Of a DNA stretch of 21,773 bases, positions 10,401 through 15,261 are shown one piece after another. Each line of letters starts with the position of its first letter. Position 1 is the stretch's first letter. The position numbers were made by a program, and so were the translations under genes. The notes beneath the pieces were generated by a model. That model had not been told where the DNA came from and searched no databases. It worked only from the letters and a program-made list of their open reading frames with translations. Source of the stretch: a virus; IMG/VR virus record IMGVR_UViG_3300037847_000579, positions 1 to 21,773 of that record. One strand, 5' to 3'.

Positions 10401-10822
10401 CAAACCCAGAGCAATTACCTGTATTTAGAGCATTGATTAGAAACCCTCAAGCATCAGGTTATGTTCAACAGTTTTACGAGTTAAGAAGATTGACAGATTC
10501 TTATGTACAGGCAGTCAACAAGCTTAAGAAAGAAGGTAGGATAGATGAACTAGAAGTATACATGAAAGCTAATAGAGGTCTTGCACAAACTACAGGCAGA
10601 GTAAGAGCATTAGAAAGATACATGGAAAACTGGAGAAAGAGAAGAGATAGAATACTTTACAGTGATATGTCGGGTGCAAGAAAGAAAGAACTCATAAAAC
10701 AAATAACAGCAGAAAGAGATCAAAGGTTAGCAGTTGTTCCCGAACTAAGAGAAAATGCAGACATTCCTTTACCTTCAATATCTGATGTAGTCTTTGACCT
10801 ATTGGGTGCTGACAGACTATAA
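4352..10822 (+). CDS. Giant polyvalent virion protein (zincin, LPD38-like), main part
   Basis: The frame opens after a TAA at 4349-4351 and reads coherent protein from the first codons, though the first ATG is at 4595 (2075 aa from there); it is the continuation of the 3832 gene. Numbered from 4595: Gln-rich helices to about 470; a zincin-type site HEIIH at 555-559 followed by EEIVAELF near 610, likely a metalloprotease; a ParB-like patch HEGRHRAAL near 806; long helical regions; and from about 1560 RDPTFWFRNYMRDT, matching the LPD38 class of 'large polyvalent protein' domains. A hydrophobic segment FLSVITGLYYLLV lies near 1750. Such proteins are packaged in the capsid and injected with the DNA, where the modules act on host targets or form a conduit. 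Specific targets cannot be inferred. Confidence 0.8.
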   Translation, partial: EKQLGEEVSFVQKKIAQTLGLGIGLTELAPAERLFKVLRGVPKSRGQELRVTERITEALKAGGFEGAQEAGAQLLQDATARMVYSDKIPIGQSMLDEFTVGAGVGVIADLAVRGRRRPDTGTEQEIKQEEKLRESMDVKLKTRDEIKQKLLEQGSPTINPNNVVSEEQIAQEEEYIPEDVKPAESVKLMPSPDGSVNIVGTISGNLYGNTTQDKAGQEAAKIEDQIRSESTSTLVNDLNFINGNSFNGTAFFIGQKIHNPYSTQVAIDQIANQDTNLKTFKNETKAEAMRRKMKRKKIDPAKSYVSFAEAKKLLSPKDFNNLMINRSQAQEQTNVLDLKRKPLTIEKGGKVSVSKPTFNKLLKEKNIDTSLTSPEFEFFLEQTTGAKTFASANKGQKQVALAKIQSFPKFKRLTPLPNYRPRPYSGRQLQEFVRNYKETGQSKPITKAAIKKYLPRLNAQGVNDFFNDLQTSGRVVDKQINNNFYNEQVQKAEAYNETAQEFADRLRSYGATDSQINENINSVQIEEQQAEQQEQQTEVLQLAPPIQEQFEDIRSNVRKYLDEKGLKDVGLRFSKGLESATNLQRDSEGNYSFKENLTDPGMYDQASKEIIINLNALPKQATDIQIEEHITETVNHEIIHALRDLDLITEKEYTDLVAYAKRILPAREETRNLIPRVQAEYAEQSEAVIDEEIVAELFREYKRNPNKIAPKPKGILARINAFLEGITRAFSKSGIVNTADLLQAIDSGKIGSRQRGVLRSLRETVRDSSQVPSLSSRASTETEPAYMDLTRSDIYEATSFDEHYNNVRTDKNPLGEQIPNAFVMRMPIDAYLRLTTPDQESITKIKKEVIEGYGTGYKFGKFDPTKVDNKGYPIHLNIDNKGKVTSHEGRHRAALLQREGASTIPVVIKLQERPMEFVLDTPMANIKRPLDLGIVALRNQFGTGYELDWNNEDVAMVRRLNFKEDITNAERVANAPDLVIPVLAQKNSLVTESRKLLDVIKNNPEGFTIDAKTGEPIKRGVAVAPVKEAEYIVDADNLTEDMVDEYAIILHRMSQSTDKTIRAGGWLNSKDNKYYLDAVIIMDNVADALYYAQVGNQESVFNINTYEEIDTNEGIKQLKESGDFSSEQRNVIRRDQANIKRAFRSSRFRNQALQETKQVTVKEYEEAVQNKENLEEQNKRLQRGVVPKYNTEADPLALKTATDVANNKTNPKEDQDIPILKRVEGKGKVVPNKYKSLENSIGQVSHSEESNGNALLKLMEPLRNGLEKFTTNFRKEIVFKLAKVEKGIKEAQERNPDLIAKENWADTGTIQALLLADRSIGIFQQVLLRGRPNLDMGIASVDESGGLLDVLEYLYTETLDANGNPIDKEALFKMYAIGRRAKRLDENGLEVPVTPEEIELSQEIAKDFPQIEETYDRFQEFNEGIIDFAVDGGILQERVTTDQLIDMYNSKVEQPYEVNLAKGKQLIRTEILDLIETYNRKQKKAKNRIETRGTAEIWRENADYYPFYREMVNGNLNAPKIASGYLGGNPLNMRLKGGKEDITPNPIDAISRNYISIITAVNKNIGIQRLTDSFVRAKMAQEVTNPKLQKGIDVYPVFIDGQKRYYKVEDPELIDGLNTVGIDELNSVMKVVGTPAGWLRELVTRDPTFWFRNYMRDTLSAAITSGANMTPFVDSAFGAFQDVSMLERTGVIGGYDLGRDERGVQDFIKRRTKERNVLNPIDATVKLWDFLGDQTYRSDYATRKAVYNSVLEETGNEAEAVFQALEVINFNRRGANPLFRVVTAGIPFLNARIQGLDVLYRSATGKYSASGKPVAGQNQMDYEQDLSRKMLTRLGFLSVITGLYYLLVSDDEEYRKLSREERDNFWNVFVGEYRLAVPIPFEVGVIAKVVPERTLDLAFGEDNARDFAESMTRNIKTTFKIDPLGFQIIKPLTEVANNKSTFFGTEIVPYYMQKLPPELQYNQSTSEFAKAIGDALNISPLKVDYLLRGYGGTIGTYVLSTVDAVLKETIGNGFIPPNPEQLPVFRALIRNPQASGYVQQFYELRRLTDSYVQAVNKLKKEGRIDELEVYMKANRGLAQTTGRVRALERYMENWRKRRDRILYSDMSGARKKELIKQITAERDQRLAVVPELRENADIPLPSISDVVFDLLGADRL
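8668..8687 (+). repeat. Dispersed 20-bp motif, degenerate copy H (in gene)
   Basis: AACTACTGACCAGTTAATAG differs from the best match (copy G) at three positions. It lies inside the giant virion gene, in coding orientation and in the same codon phase as the other in-gene copies (reads T-D-Q-L-I-D). It could be a chance resemblance. Confidence 0.4.
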
Positions 10823-10840
10823 GAATAGACCAGTCAATAA
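10821..10840 (+). repeat. Dispersed 20-bp motif, copy B (intergenic)
   Basis: AAGAATAGACCAGTCAATAA keeps the core GACCAGTCAATA. It spans the stop codon of the giant virion gene and the short gap between the convergent late (+) and replication (-) operons. Its AT flank continues with AATATTTT at 10840-10847. An AAATATTT octamer at 10839-10846 recurs at 10883-10890. Confidence 0.75.
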
Positions 10841-10872
10841 ATATTTTAACCCCTGGAGCTTTTGCCTGGGAC

Positions 10873-11247
10873 TTAGTAATTTGAAATATTTTGTATGCGT
10901 GTTTCGTAGCTTTGATATTCGTCAATCTCTTTTTCTTCTTTCAAAGGTTTGACAGTAAAGAACCCTTCGTGTTGTGGAAACTTAGCATGAAACAATCTAG
11001 CATAGAAACAGATGTAGTCATTGCTTATCTTAAACTCCCCACCCTTTGTTTCTATTTCAGTGTTCCACCTAATTCTATTTATGATTGCCCATTGAGAGTA
11101 TTTATCTCTACCCGACTTGATTGCTTCAAAGGTGTAGTCTCTAAACTTTTCCCACACTTCGGGGTTATCTTTATGCCAGTTCCACCACTTAAGCTTTCTT
11201 TCGTGTAGGGCTTTTTTCTTTTCCTTTATGTACTCGTCCATTATCAT
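10873..11247 (-). CDS. Conserved phage protein, unknown function
   Basis: The protein has 124 aa from the chosen ATG at 11247, preceded by AAGGA at about 8 nt; the frame could extend to an ATG at 11301. I prefer the shorter form because the longer one would overlap much of the conserved part of the 51-aa gene at 11189-11344. The core KWWNWHKDNPEVWEKFRDYT, then SGRDKYSQWAIINRIRWNTE, then FKISNDYICFYARLF and FPQHEGFF, matches a small family I recall as common in phages and prophages. No function is established for it, but a compact helical, possibly winged-helix fold is likely. It is the last gene of the leftward operon and ends near the convergent late gene. Confidence 0.7.
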   Translation of the reverse strand: MIMDEYIKEKKKALHERKLKWWNWHKDNPEVWEKFRDYTFEAIKSGRDKYSQWAIINRIRWNTEIETKGGEFKISNDYICFYARLFHAKFPQHEGFFTVKPLKEEKEIDEYQSYETRIQNISNY

Positions 11248-11344
11248 CTTTCTTTTCCTTAAAAATCTTATCCCAGTTATCTCGGTATTTGTTTCCGTCA
11301 TGCGGTCTTACACGACTGCCTTTACCTCCGTGCCATTGACTCAC
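11189..11344 (-). CDS. Small GGKGSxxRP-family phage protein (51 aa)
   Basis: This is a GTG-start micro-gene whose start overlaps the previous stop (GTGA). The product begins VSQWHGGKGSRVRPHDGNK and continues YRDNWDKIFKEKK. This 'HGGKGS..RP....Y..NWD.IF' signature belongs to a widespread family of very short phage proteins of unknown role (recalled, not searched). The signature, the coupling to the upstream gene and the position in the operon make it credible despite its size. The C-terminal third is Lys/Arg-rich and overlaps the next gene's start, so it may be flexible or bind nucleic acid. Confidence 0.75.
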   Translation of the reverse strand: MSQWHGGKGSRVRPHDGNKYRDNWDKIFKEKKDDNGRVHKGKEKSPTRKKA

Positions 11345-11427
11345 TTTGTCAACCAATCCCAAAAGCTTTTGAGTTCAGCTTCTATGTTCTCTAATAGTTT
11401 CATTAAGTTTTTCATTTCTTCTTTCAT
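11341..11427 (-). CDS. Micro-protein, 28 aa helical
   Basis: ATG at 11427 overlaps the stop of the HNH nuclease gene (ATGA), with a Shine-Dalgarno-like TGGAG about 6 nt upstream. The product is an amphipathic helix, MKEEMKNLMKLLENIEAELK followed by SFWDWLTK. Its stop overlaps the GTG start of the next gene. Overlaps at both ends with other genes of the operon support real translation. An alternative is that it is only a translational-coupling leader for the 51-aa gene. Confidence 0.55.
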   Translation of the reverse strand: MKEEMKNLMKLLENIEAELKSFWDWLTK

Positions 11428-11726
11428 GCTTGCTCCAGTAATTCATTCACTTGTTCTAGTAACTTAGTCTCTTTACCATACCTCTTTTCAAACTCACGTT
11501 TAAATGGATGTCTTGATACATAGATAGGATTCTCTTCTCCTCTTCTGTGATGTTCAAAGCAAAGGGGTAGTATTTGTAAGTGTGCATCCTTCTTTGTTTT
11601 ACCATTGATGTGATGAATCTCACAAGGCACATACCCCATTCCCATGTTACGACAAACTATACAACCCAACTGTGATACAGCATCCATGTGTTGCTTTTCT
11701 TTTTTGTTTGGTGTTCGTCCTTTCAC
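11424..11726 (-). CDS. Ref-like HNH endonuclease (RecA-dependent nuclease family)
   Basis: The 100-aa protein starts at GTG, overlapping the stop of the 33-aa gene (GTGA). Visible motifs are zinc-type cysteines GCIVC (C22, C25), CEIHHINGKTK (H38, H39), LPLCFEHHRRGEE (C56, H59, H60), RHPFKREFEKRYG and a C-terminal helix. This order matches the C-terminal domain of phage P1 Ref, an HNH-type nuclease that cuts single-stranded DNA within RecA filaments or D-loops. It lacks the long N-terminal extension of P1 Ref, as many phage versions do. Its place in an operon with ERF, SSB-like and PD-(D/E)XK proteins supports a recombination role. Confidence 0.85.
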   Translation of the reverse strand: MKGRTPNKKEKQHMDAVSQLGCIVCRNMGMGYVPCEIHHINGKTKKDAHLQILPLCFEHHRRGEENPIYVSRHPFKREFEKRYGKETKLLEQVNELLEQA

Positions 11727-11824
11727 AAACTAATTATTAATTGAACTAATGCCCACCAAAAATAGATACAGCAAGAGAACATAACAATCCAAACAAATAG
11801 TTTAATCCAGTCTACGTCTCTCAC
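11723..11824 (-). CDS. Single-span membrane micro-protein, 33 aa
   Basis: The GTG start overlaps the previous stop (GTGA) and the stop overlaps the GTG of the HNH gene (GTGA). A GGAG sits 7 nt before the start. After a charged start (MRDVDWIK) nearly all residues are hydrophobic, LFVWIVMFSCCIYFWWALVQ followed by LIISL, so it should be a one-pass inner-membrane peptide. The size recalls small holin-like or superinfection-type membrane peptides, but placement inside a replication operon gives no clear function. It closes an otherwise unexplained 97-bp gap in the operon. Confidence 0.65.
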   Translation of the reverse strand: MRDVDWIKLFVWIVMFSCCIYFWWALVQLIISL

Positions 11825-12183
11825 TTAGTTACTCCATAAGCTTTCATTTCTTCCCGCCTAGAAACTTGGTCAGTCCTCCAAGTCTCAAACCCAATCTCAA
11901 CTGCTTTGATTTCACACTTAAGAAATTGTATGCGACCTTTCAGACTGCCAATCCTTAGTCTACTTTTGTAGACATCTTCATCGTTGTCAGCAAACCTTTG
12001 TTGAGATACAGCAGTCTTACATCCATGTTGTGCTTCTGCTTCAACTTGTTTTTGTGCTATGACTTTCTTCAAGTCAGCATCAGCAATATGTAATTCTTGT
12101 TCTGCTCTCTCGTAGAGTTTGCCAACATCCCTCATTAACTGCATCCAGTTCTCTCTTACTTCTTCCATTCTTCTTTCATCCAT
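11821..12183 (-). CDS. Conserved coiled-coil phage protein, unknown function
   Basis: The 120-aa product is nearly all helical. It has ENWMQLMRDVGKLYERAEQE near the N-terminus and ends FETWRTDQVSRREEMKAYG, a combination I recall from a common phage protein family without assigned function. The ATG at 12183 overlaps the upstream gene by 28 nt and lacks a clear ribosome-binding site. A second ATG at 12168 would reduce the overlap to 13 nt and is equally possible. The single CxxxxxxxxxxC-like pattern does not form a recognisable metal site. Confidence 0.65.
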   Translation of the reverse strand: MDERRMEEVRENWMQLMRDVGKLYERAEQELHIADADLKKVIAQKQVEAEAQHGCKTAVSQQRFADNDEDVYKSRLRIGSLKGRIQFLKCEIKAVEIGFETWRTDQVSRREEMKAYGVTK

Positions 12184-12404
12184 TGTTCAGCTACATCCCA
12201 ATGTTGATCTCTAACTCTTTCATCAACTTCGTTCAGCACTAAATCTATAAGAACTTGGTGCGGAGTTCCTTGCAGTTCATCCTTGTGTTTACCTAACTGT
12301 TTAGTTAGTTTTATATATAGATTGGTAATCTCCCAAAGATCATGTTCATCAACGTAATCTTTTTGGTCTACCATTTCTTGATACATTTCGCTACTTCTTC
12401 CCAT
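12156..12404 (-). CDS. Small hypothetical phage protein
   Basis: This 82-aa, charged, mostly helical protein has a good ribosome-binding site (AAGGAG, 5 nt before ATG), which fixes the start 9 nt after the SSB-like gene. It contains DLWEITNLYIKLTKQLGKHK and ends AEQWMKEEWKK. I do not recognise it. Co-transcription with the SSB-like and nuclease genes suggests a DNA-metabolism accessory role, without direct evidence. Confidence 0.65.
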   Translation of the reverse strand: MGRSSEMYQEMVDQKDYVDEHDLWEITNLYIKLTKQLGKHKDELQGTPHQVLIDLVLNEVDERVRDQHWDVAEQWMKEEWKK

Positions 12405-12413
12405 GTCTACTCC

Positions 12414-12791
12414 TTAAAATGGAATCTCTTCCGAATCGTCTTCGGCAGGAAAATCCTTATCATCTATTGACTGGTTATTATTTGCTTCGCCAATGTAAAC
12501 ACTTGGTTCTGCTCTAAGATAGAAATATTCTTTTCCATTCTTAGCGATCTGTGGGTTTGAAGACCCAACTTGTTTCTCACAAAATAAACTAAAGTTTAGG
12601 TATATCTCGGTAGCTTCTCCATTCTGAATCCTCTTCATGTTCTCTACCATATACTTAAGCCAAGCTTTGTTTTCTGTAATCTTAATCTTACCTTTGAACC
12701 TTGGTCTATTCGCGTTACCTTGTTGGTCTTCTTCAAATAAACCCGCTTCACTTTGCGGTACCTCGTTTCCAAATTTATCAGTCCATGCCAT
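12414..12791 (-). CDS. SSB-like single-stranded DNA-binding protein
   Basis: This 125-aa protein has a strong Shine-Dalgarno sequence (AAAGGAGG). The core (RPRFKGKIKITENKAWLKYM, then ATEIYLNFSLFCEK, then KEYFYLRAEPSVYI) fits a beta-rich OB fold. The end is a flexible linker and acidic tail finishing DDSEEIPF, the classical SSB C-terminal tip that recruits replication and repair partners. A copy of the dispersed 20-bp motif is embedded in this linker (NNNQSIDD). The ERF gene directly upstream and the recombination genes around it fit a role in protecting ssDNA during phage replication. Confidence 0.75.
   Translation of the reverse strand: MAWTDKFGNEVPQSEAGLFEEDQQGNANRPRFKGKIKITENKAWLKYMVENMKRIQNGEATEIYLNFSLFCEKQVGSSNPQIAKNGKEYFYLRAEPSVYIGEANNNQSIDDKDFPAEDDSEEIPF
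12464..12483 (-). repeat. Dispersed 20-bp motif, copy C (in gene)
   Basis: Read on the coding (-) strand it is AAATAATAACCAGTCAATAG. It lies in the linker before the acidic tail of the SSB-like protein, in coding orientation, and reads N-N-N-Q-S-I-D. Confidence 0.75.
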
Positions 12792-12792
12792 T

Positions 12793-13503
12793 TTAGTTAC
12801 CTCCTTTAATTAGCTTCACATGATTTTGTGTTTGTTGTTTTATAAATTGATTGACGTGTGGATTCAAATCTTTAATCCAAGATGTATTCTCTTTATAAAA
12901 TTCTGTACATTCGTCAACAGTCTTAAGTTTAAAGAAGTCTTGAATGAAGTCATTGCACTTAGTCCAATCTTGTCCTTGCACTTCGTCAACCATTCCTTCC
13001 TTCTTAAGCTTCTCAATGAAGCCAAAGATATCTTTCACACCCTCAGCAAGTTCTTCAAACTTAACTTCTTTTATTTCGGGTTTCTCCCATTTCTTTTTAG
13101 GTGCGGGTTTCTTCTCTATACTTTCAACTGCTGAGTTTCCGTCATCGTCACTACTTGGCAATCCACAAGCAGTCTGCAAAGAGAATCTTTTTGCATACGT
13201 CAAGGCACTACCAAAGCCATGCGGATTATCTTTAGGTGCGGGTATAAATATTTTTCCCGCAGATAATTCACTGCCATGACCAATGAATCTAGTTTCAATG
13301 ATTACCCCTTTCTCAGCTAAGTGAGACTTCTGTAAAAAGAATATACCATTGTTATTTAATGGTTCTTTTACAGCATTAATAACTGCTTCTAAGGTAGCAT
13401 AACCACTTTTATACAAAGGGTTTTCTCCGTCCTTACTTGCAGTCTCCATTTCAGCTTGTGCCTTTACTAAAGCATTAGCTAAATTTTCTTGGTTTTCGTT
13501 CAT
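12793..13503 (-). CDS. ERF-family single-strand annealing protein
   Basis: The 236-aa protein carries ERF hallmarks: NPLYKSGYATLEAVINAVKE (residues 28-47), NNNGIFFLQKS, then GFGSALTYAKRFSLQTACGL (96-115) followed by SSDDDGN. ERF proteins, named after phage P22 Erf, anneal complementary ssDNA and promote phage genome circularisation and recombination. The C-terminal half after residue 130 is a Lys-rich linker and a helical domain probably used for partners. The start has a strong ribosome-binding site (GGAGGAAAGGAA) and overlaps the nuclease stop by ATGA, so the exonuclease-like and annealing proteins are translationally coupled. Confidence 0.9.
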   Translation of the reverse strand: MNENQENLANALVKAQAEMETASKDGENPLYKSGYATLEAVINAVKEPLNNNGIFFLQKSHLAEKGVIIETRFIGHGSELSAGKIFIPAPKDNPHGFGSALTYAKRFSLQTACGLPSSDDDGNSAVESIEKKPAPKKKWEKPEIKEVKFEELAEGVKDIFGFIEKLKKEGMVDEVQGQDWTKCNDFIQDFFKLKTVDECTEFYKENTSWIKDLNPHVNQFIKQQTQNHVKLIKGGN

Positions 13504-14384
13504 TTCCTTTCCTCCATAGAAAGTTTATATTGGTCACAAAAATCTGCGACCCCACAATAATTGCCAACACAACGAGAACATTCGCCCTCGCGTTTAACAA
13601 TCTCCACATTACCTTCTATCTTAGAAACATACTCTCTTGCTTCCTCCTTAGTAGGTAAAACTCTTAATGCAGTTTTTCTATACTTCTTCATCACTGCATA
13701 CTTGTCTTCTTTTTTCCACATATCTTCACTGTTACATAGTGGTATTCTGTTATGTGTCATGTAGTCTGCCCATGCATCTTTATGTAATTTGACTTTATCT
13801 CTTATAAATTTTTCTGTGTCTTCAATATCCCATACAGGTATATCAACAACAGCTACTTGACATGGCGGATATCCGTCTCCCTTCTGTGCTTTTCTTTTAT
13901 CCCAGTCTCTAAGTATTGCAATGATCTCTAGCTTTTCTGCAAGCTTGCCAAAGTTCTTGTAGTACATATACCTATACATATTCAACTGTGATTCCCAATC
14001 TGATTTACTGCTAGCAAAAACAACTGACCATGCACTTGTAACTTTGTAATCTCTTAAAGTATTTTTTGCCAAAGAAAAACTATCAGCTTGTCCGCTTACT
14101 CTCCAACCCTCTATGTCTATAAACATTCTCCTTTCAATGTCTGTGTCATCATAGTTTTCATTTGCCCTCTCAAGGATTGTATGAGTAGCTTGCCCTAACA
14201 ATATCCATATCCTATCTGATACATCAGCTTCAAGCTTGTCCTCGTTTATCTTAGACAACAAAGATATTCTAGGTGGCTTTAGTAAACCAGTTACAGATAT
14301 GTCTGCATCCCCCATGTCGTAACTATCATTCTCAATGCTACGAACTATCTCTCTAGGAATATTATATTTGTTTGTAAGTTTCAT
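13500..14384 (-). CDS. PD-(D/E)XK nuclease (Cas4/RecB-like)
   Basis: I chose the ATG at 14384 (294 aa) over one at 14489. It begins MKLTNKYNIPREIVRSIEND and continues DISVTGLLKPPR, a typical start for this phage family, and it cuts the overlap with the upstream gene from 128 to 23 nt. Catalytic residues fit PD-(D/E)XK: GQATHTILE (H68), SGQAD (D101), RDYKVTSAW (D112, K114) and SQLNMYRYM (Q133). The C-terminus has four cysteines (C269, C272, C277, C283) that could bind an Fe-S cluster or zinc as in Cas4/AddB-type nucleases. The likely role is a DNA exonuclease feeding ERF with single strands. Confidence 0.85.
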   Translation of the reverse strand: MKLTNKYNIPREIVRSIENDSYDMGDADISVTGLLKPPRISLLSKINEDKLEADVSDRIWILLGQATHTILERANENYDDTDIERRMFIDIEGWRVSGQADSFSLAKNTLRDYKVTSAWSVVFASSKSDWESQLNMYRYMYYKNFGKLAEKLEIIAILRDWDKRKAQKGDGYPPCQVAVVDIPVWDIEDTEKFIRDKVKLHKDAWADYMTHNRIPLCNSEDMWKKEDKYAVMKKYRKTALRVLPTKEEAREYVSKIEGNVEIVKREGECSRCVGNYCGVADFCDQYKLSMEERK

Positions 14385-14583
14385 TTCTCTTGTCTCTCCA
14401 TTGTTTATCAAAACATTGAAATGCATCCTCTCTTTCTGTGAATGGTTTATCATCTGACTTAAAGTATTTGATTGCCATTTCCCTTTCAAGAGTATTCATC
14501 TTCCACCACCTTTGAAAGTTTTCCTCATAGGATTCTGTATCTAAGTATTGGAATACTAGGTTTTGGTCTTCTGCAAATAACAT
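14362..14583 (-). CDS. Small hypothetical protein
   Basis: The 73-aa product is rich in aromatic and charged residues (YEENFQRWWKMNTLEREMAI, ending KQWRDKRNETYKQI). The ATG overlaps the previous stop (TAATG) and has AGGAGG about 8 nt upstream. No family is recognised; the tight packing in the operon supports it as real. Confidence 0.6.
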   Translation of the reverse strand: MLFAEDQNLVFQYLDTESYEENFQRWWKMNTLEREMAIKYFKSDDKPFTEREDAFQCFDKQWRDKRNETYKQI

Positions 14584-14855
14584 TACTTCAACCTCCTAAT
14601 ATCTATAGTGTCATTATCAAATTTTCTAACACTAAACTTCATACCTAATTGTTCAGCTTTCCTATATACATACTGCCTAATCAAAGGTATCTCTTGCTCT
14701 AGTGTTCTATGCAATTCATCCTTTGATATAAACAAAGCATTACCAATACTCATTTCCTCTAAGGGTATGTTGTACTTGGCTTGTCTGTATTTTCTTTTGT
14801 AGGTAGGTGGCTCTTTGACAAGAGTACCTATTGTGTTTTCATTTGTTTTGTTCAT
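14583..14855 (-). CDS. First gene of the leftward operon, hypothetical 90 aa
   Basis: This is the first gene of the leftward replication/recombination operon. It begins MNKTNENTIGTLVKEPPTYK and has a Lys/Arg-rich N-terminus. A helix follows (ISKDELHRTLEQEIPLIRQY) and a C-terminal strand-like region ending DNDTIDIRRLK, an arrangement that could be a small DNA-binding protein, though no family is recognised. No Shine-Dalgarno precedes the ATG; instead a promoter -10 box ends 7 nt upstream, implying a leaderless or nearly leaderless transcript. Confidence 0.65.
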   Translation of the reverse strand: MNKTNENTIGTLVKEPPTYKRKYRQAKYNIPLEEMSIGNALFISKDELHRTLEQEIPLIRQYVYRKAEQLGMKFSVRKFDNDTIDIRRLK

Positions 14856-14861
14856 GTATCA

Positions 14862-14890
14862 ATATTAGTATTAATTTAAAAACTTTGCAA
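14862..14890 (-). promoter_or_regulatory. Promoter of the leftward replication operon
   Basis: On the - strand: TTGCAA (14890-14885), a 17-bp spacer, and TAATAT (14867-14862). The next bases are TGATAC and then the ATG at 14855, so the predicted start site falls at or next to the start codon. Confidence 0.6.
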
Positions 14891-14897
14891 GTATCAT

Positions 14898-14926
14898 TTG
14901 ACAAATAATTACACAGCACATAATAT
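14898..14926 (+). promoter_or_regulatory. Promoter of the rightward primase-helicase operon
   Basis: TTGACA (14898-14903), a 17-bp spacer, and TAATAT (14921-14926). The ATG at 14934 lies 7 bases beyond the -10 box, at the predicted start site. The TAATATTGA sequence is identical to that of the divergent promoter. The TTG at 14898 that could serve as an upstream start codon is better read as the -35 box. Confidence 0.6.
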
Positions 14927-14933
14927 TGAGAGG

Positions 14934-15206
14934 ATGTTATCAGAATCCAATAAAGTAGTAAGCATAGAAATCGCAGTCCTTAAACAAGGATTGCGTGACC
15001 TTGCTTCCGTAGATTTAATGACAAGACTAGAAGCGATAGAGTGGCTAGCAGATAAAAACTTTCAAGAACTTTTGGAGAGACTTAAGTTAGATAAGAAGAA
15101 AGTATTAACTTCTATACAGGCATTAATGCTTTATCCTTTAGAGTCAAGAAAGGTAGTCGTTGAAGATATGATTGGCATCCTAGATAGTTTAAAAGATAGA
15201 GACTAG
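14934..15206 (+). CDS. Conserved small helical phage protein
   Basis: The chosen ATG at 14934 gives 90 aa. A longer form from a TTG at 14898 would put the promoter inside the gene. The segment AVLKQGLRDLASVDLMTRLE, then AIEWLADKNFQELLERLKLD and a C-terminal helix, recalls a phage protein family of the type 'AL..AL.DLAS.D...R.EA..WL....F..L...L..D' with no known function. It is first in the operon that continues with the primase-helicase, so a link to replication or its regulation is plausible. GAGAGG directly abuts the ATG, too close for a normal ribosome-binding site. Confidence 0.65.
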   Translation: MLSESNKVVSIEIAVLKQGLRDLASVDLMTRLEAIEWLADKNFQELLERLKLDKKKVLTSIQALMLYPLESRKVVVEDMIGILDSLKDRD

Positions 15207-15211
15207 ATACT

Positions 15212-15240
15212 ACCTAGACTAGGTGTTACCTAGATAGGTA
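15212..15240 (+). promoter_or_regulatory. Two tandem palindromes upstream of primase-helicase
   Basis: ACCTAGACTAGGT (15212-15224) is a perfect dyad with a one-base centre. TACCTAGATAGGTA (15227-15240) is a perfect 6+6 dyad with a GA centre. Centres are about 15.5 bp apart. They sit between the small helical gene and the primase-helicase ribosome-binding site, so they could be a tandem operator or an mRNA hairpin controlling that gene. Confidence 0.6.
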
Positions 15241-15261
15241 AAACAAAATACAGGAGGAATT

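Noticed and set aside
10848-10872. Terminator hairpin between the convergent operons
   Set aside because: CCC and GGG are present but no stem longer than about three pairs forms, and there is no U-tract.
10891-11467. Open frames on the + strand opposite the leftward operon
   Set aside because: They are antisense to genes with recognisable families, overlap signals and ribosome-binding sites.
12820-13279. Two + strand open frames over the ERF gene
   Set aside because: Antisense shadows of a confident ERF coding sequence.
14384-14489. Longer nuclease start at 14489
   Set aside because: It adds 35 residues not typical of the family and a 128-nt overlap with the upstream gene.
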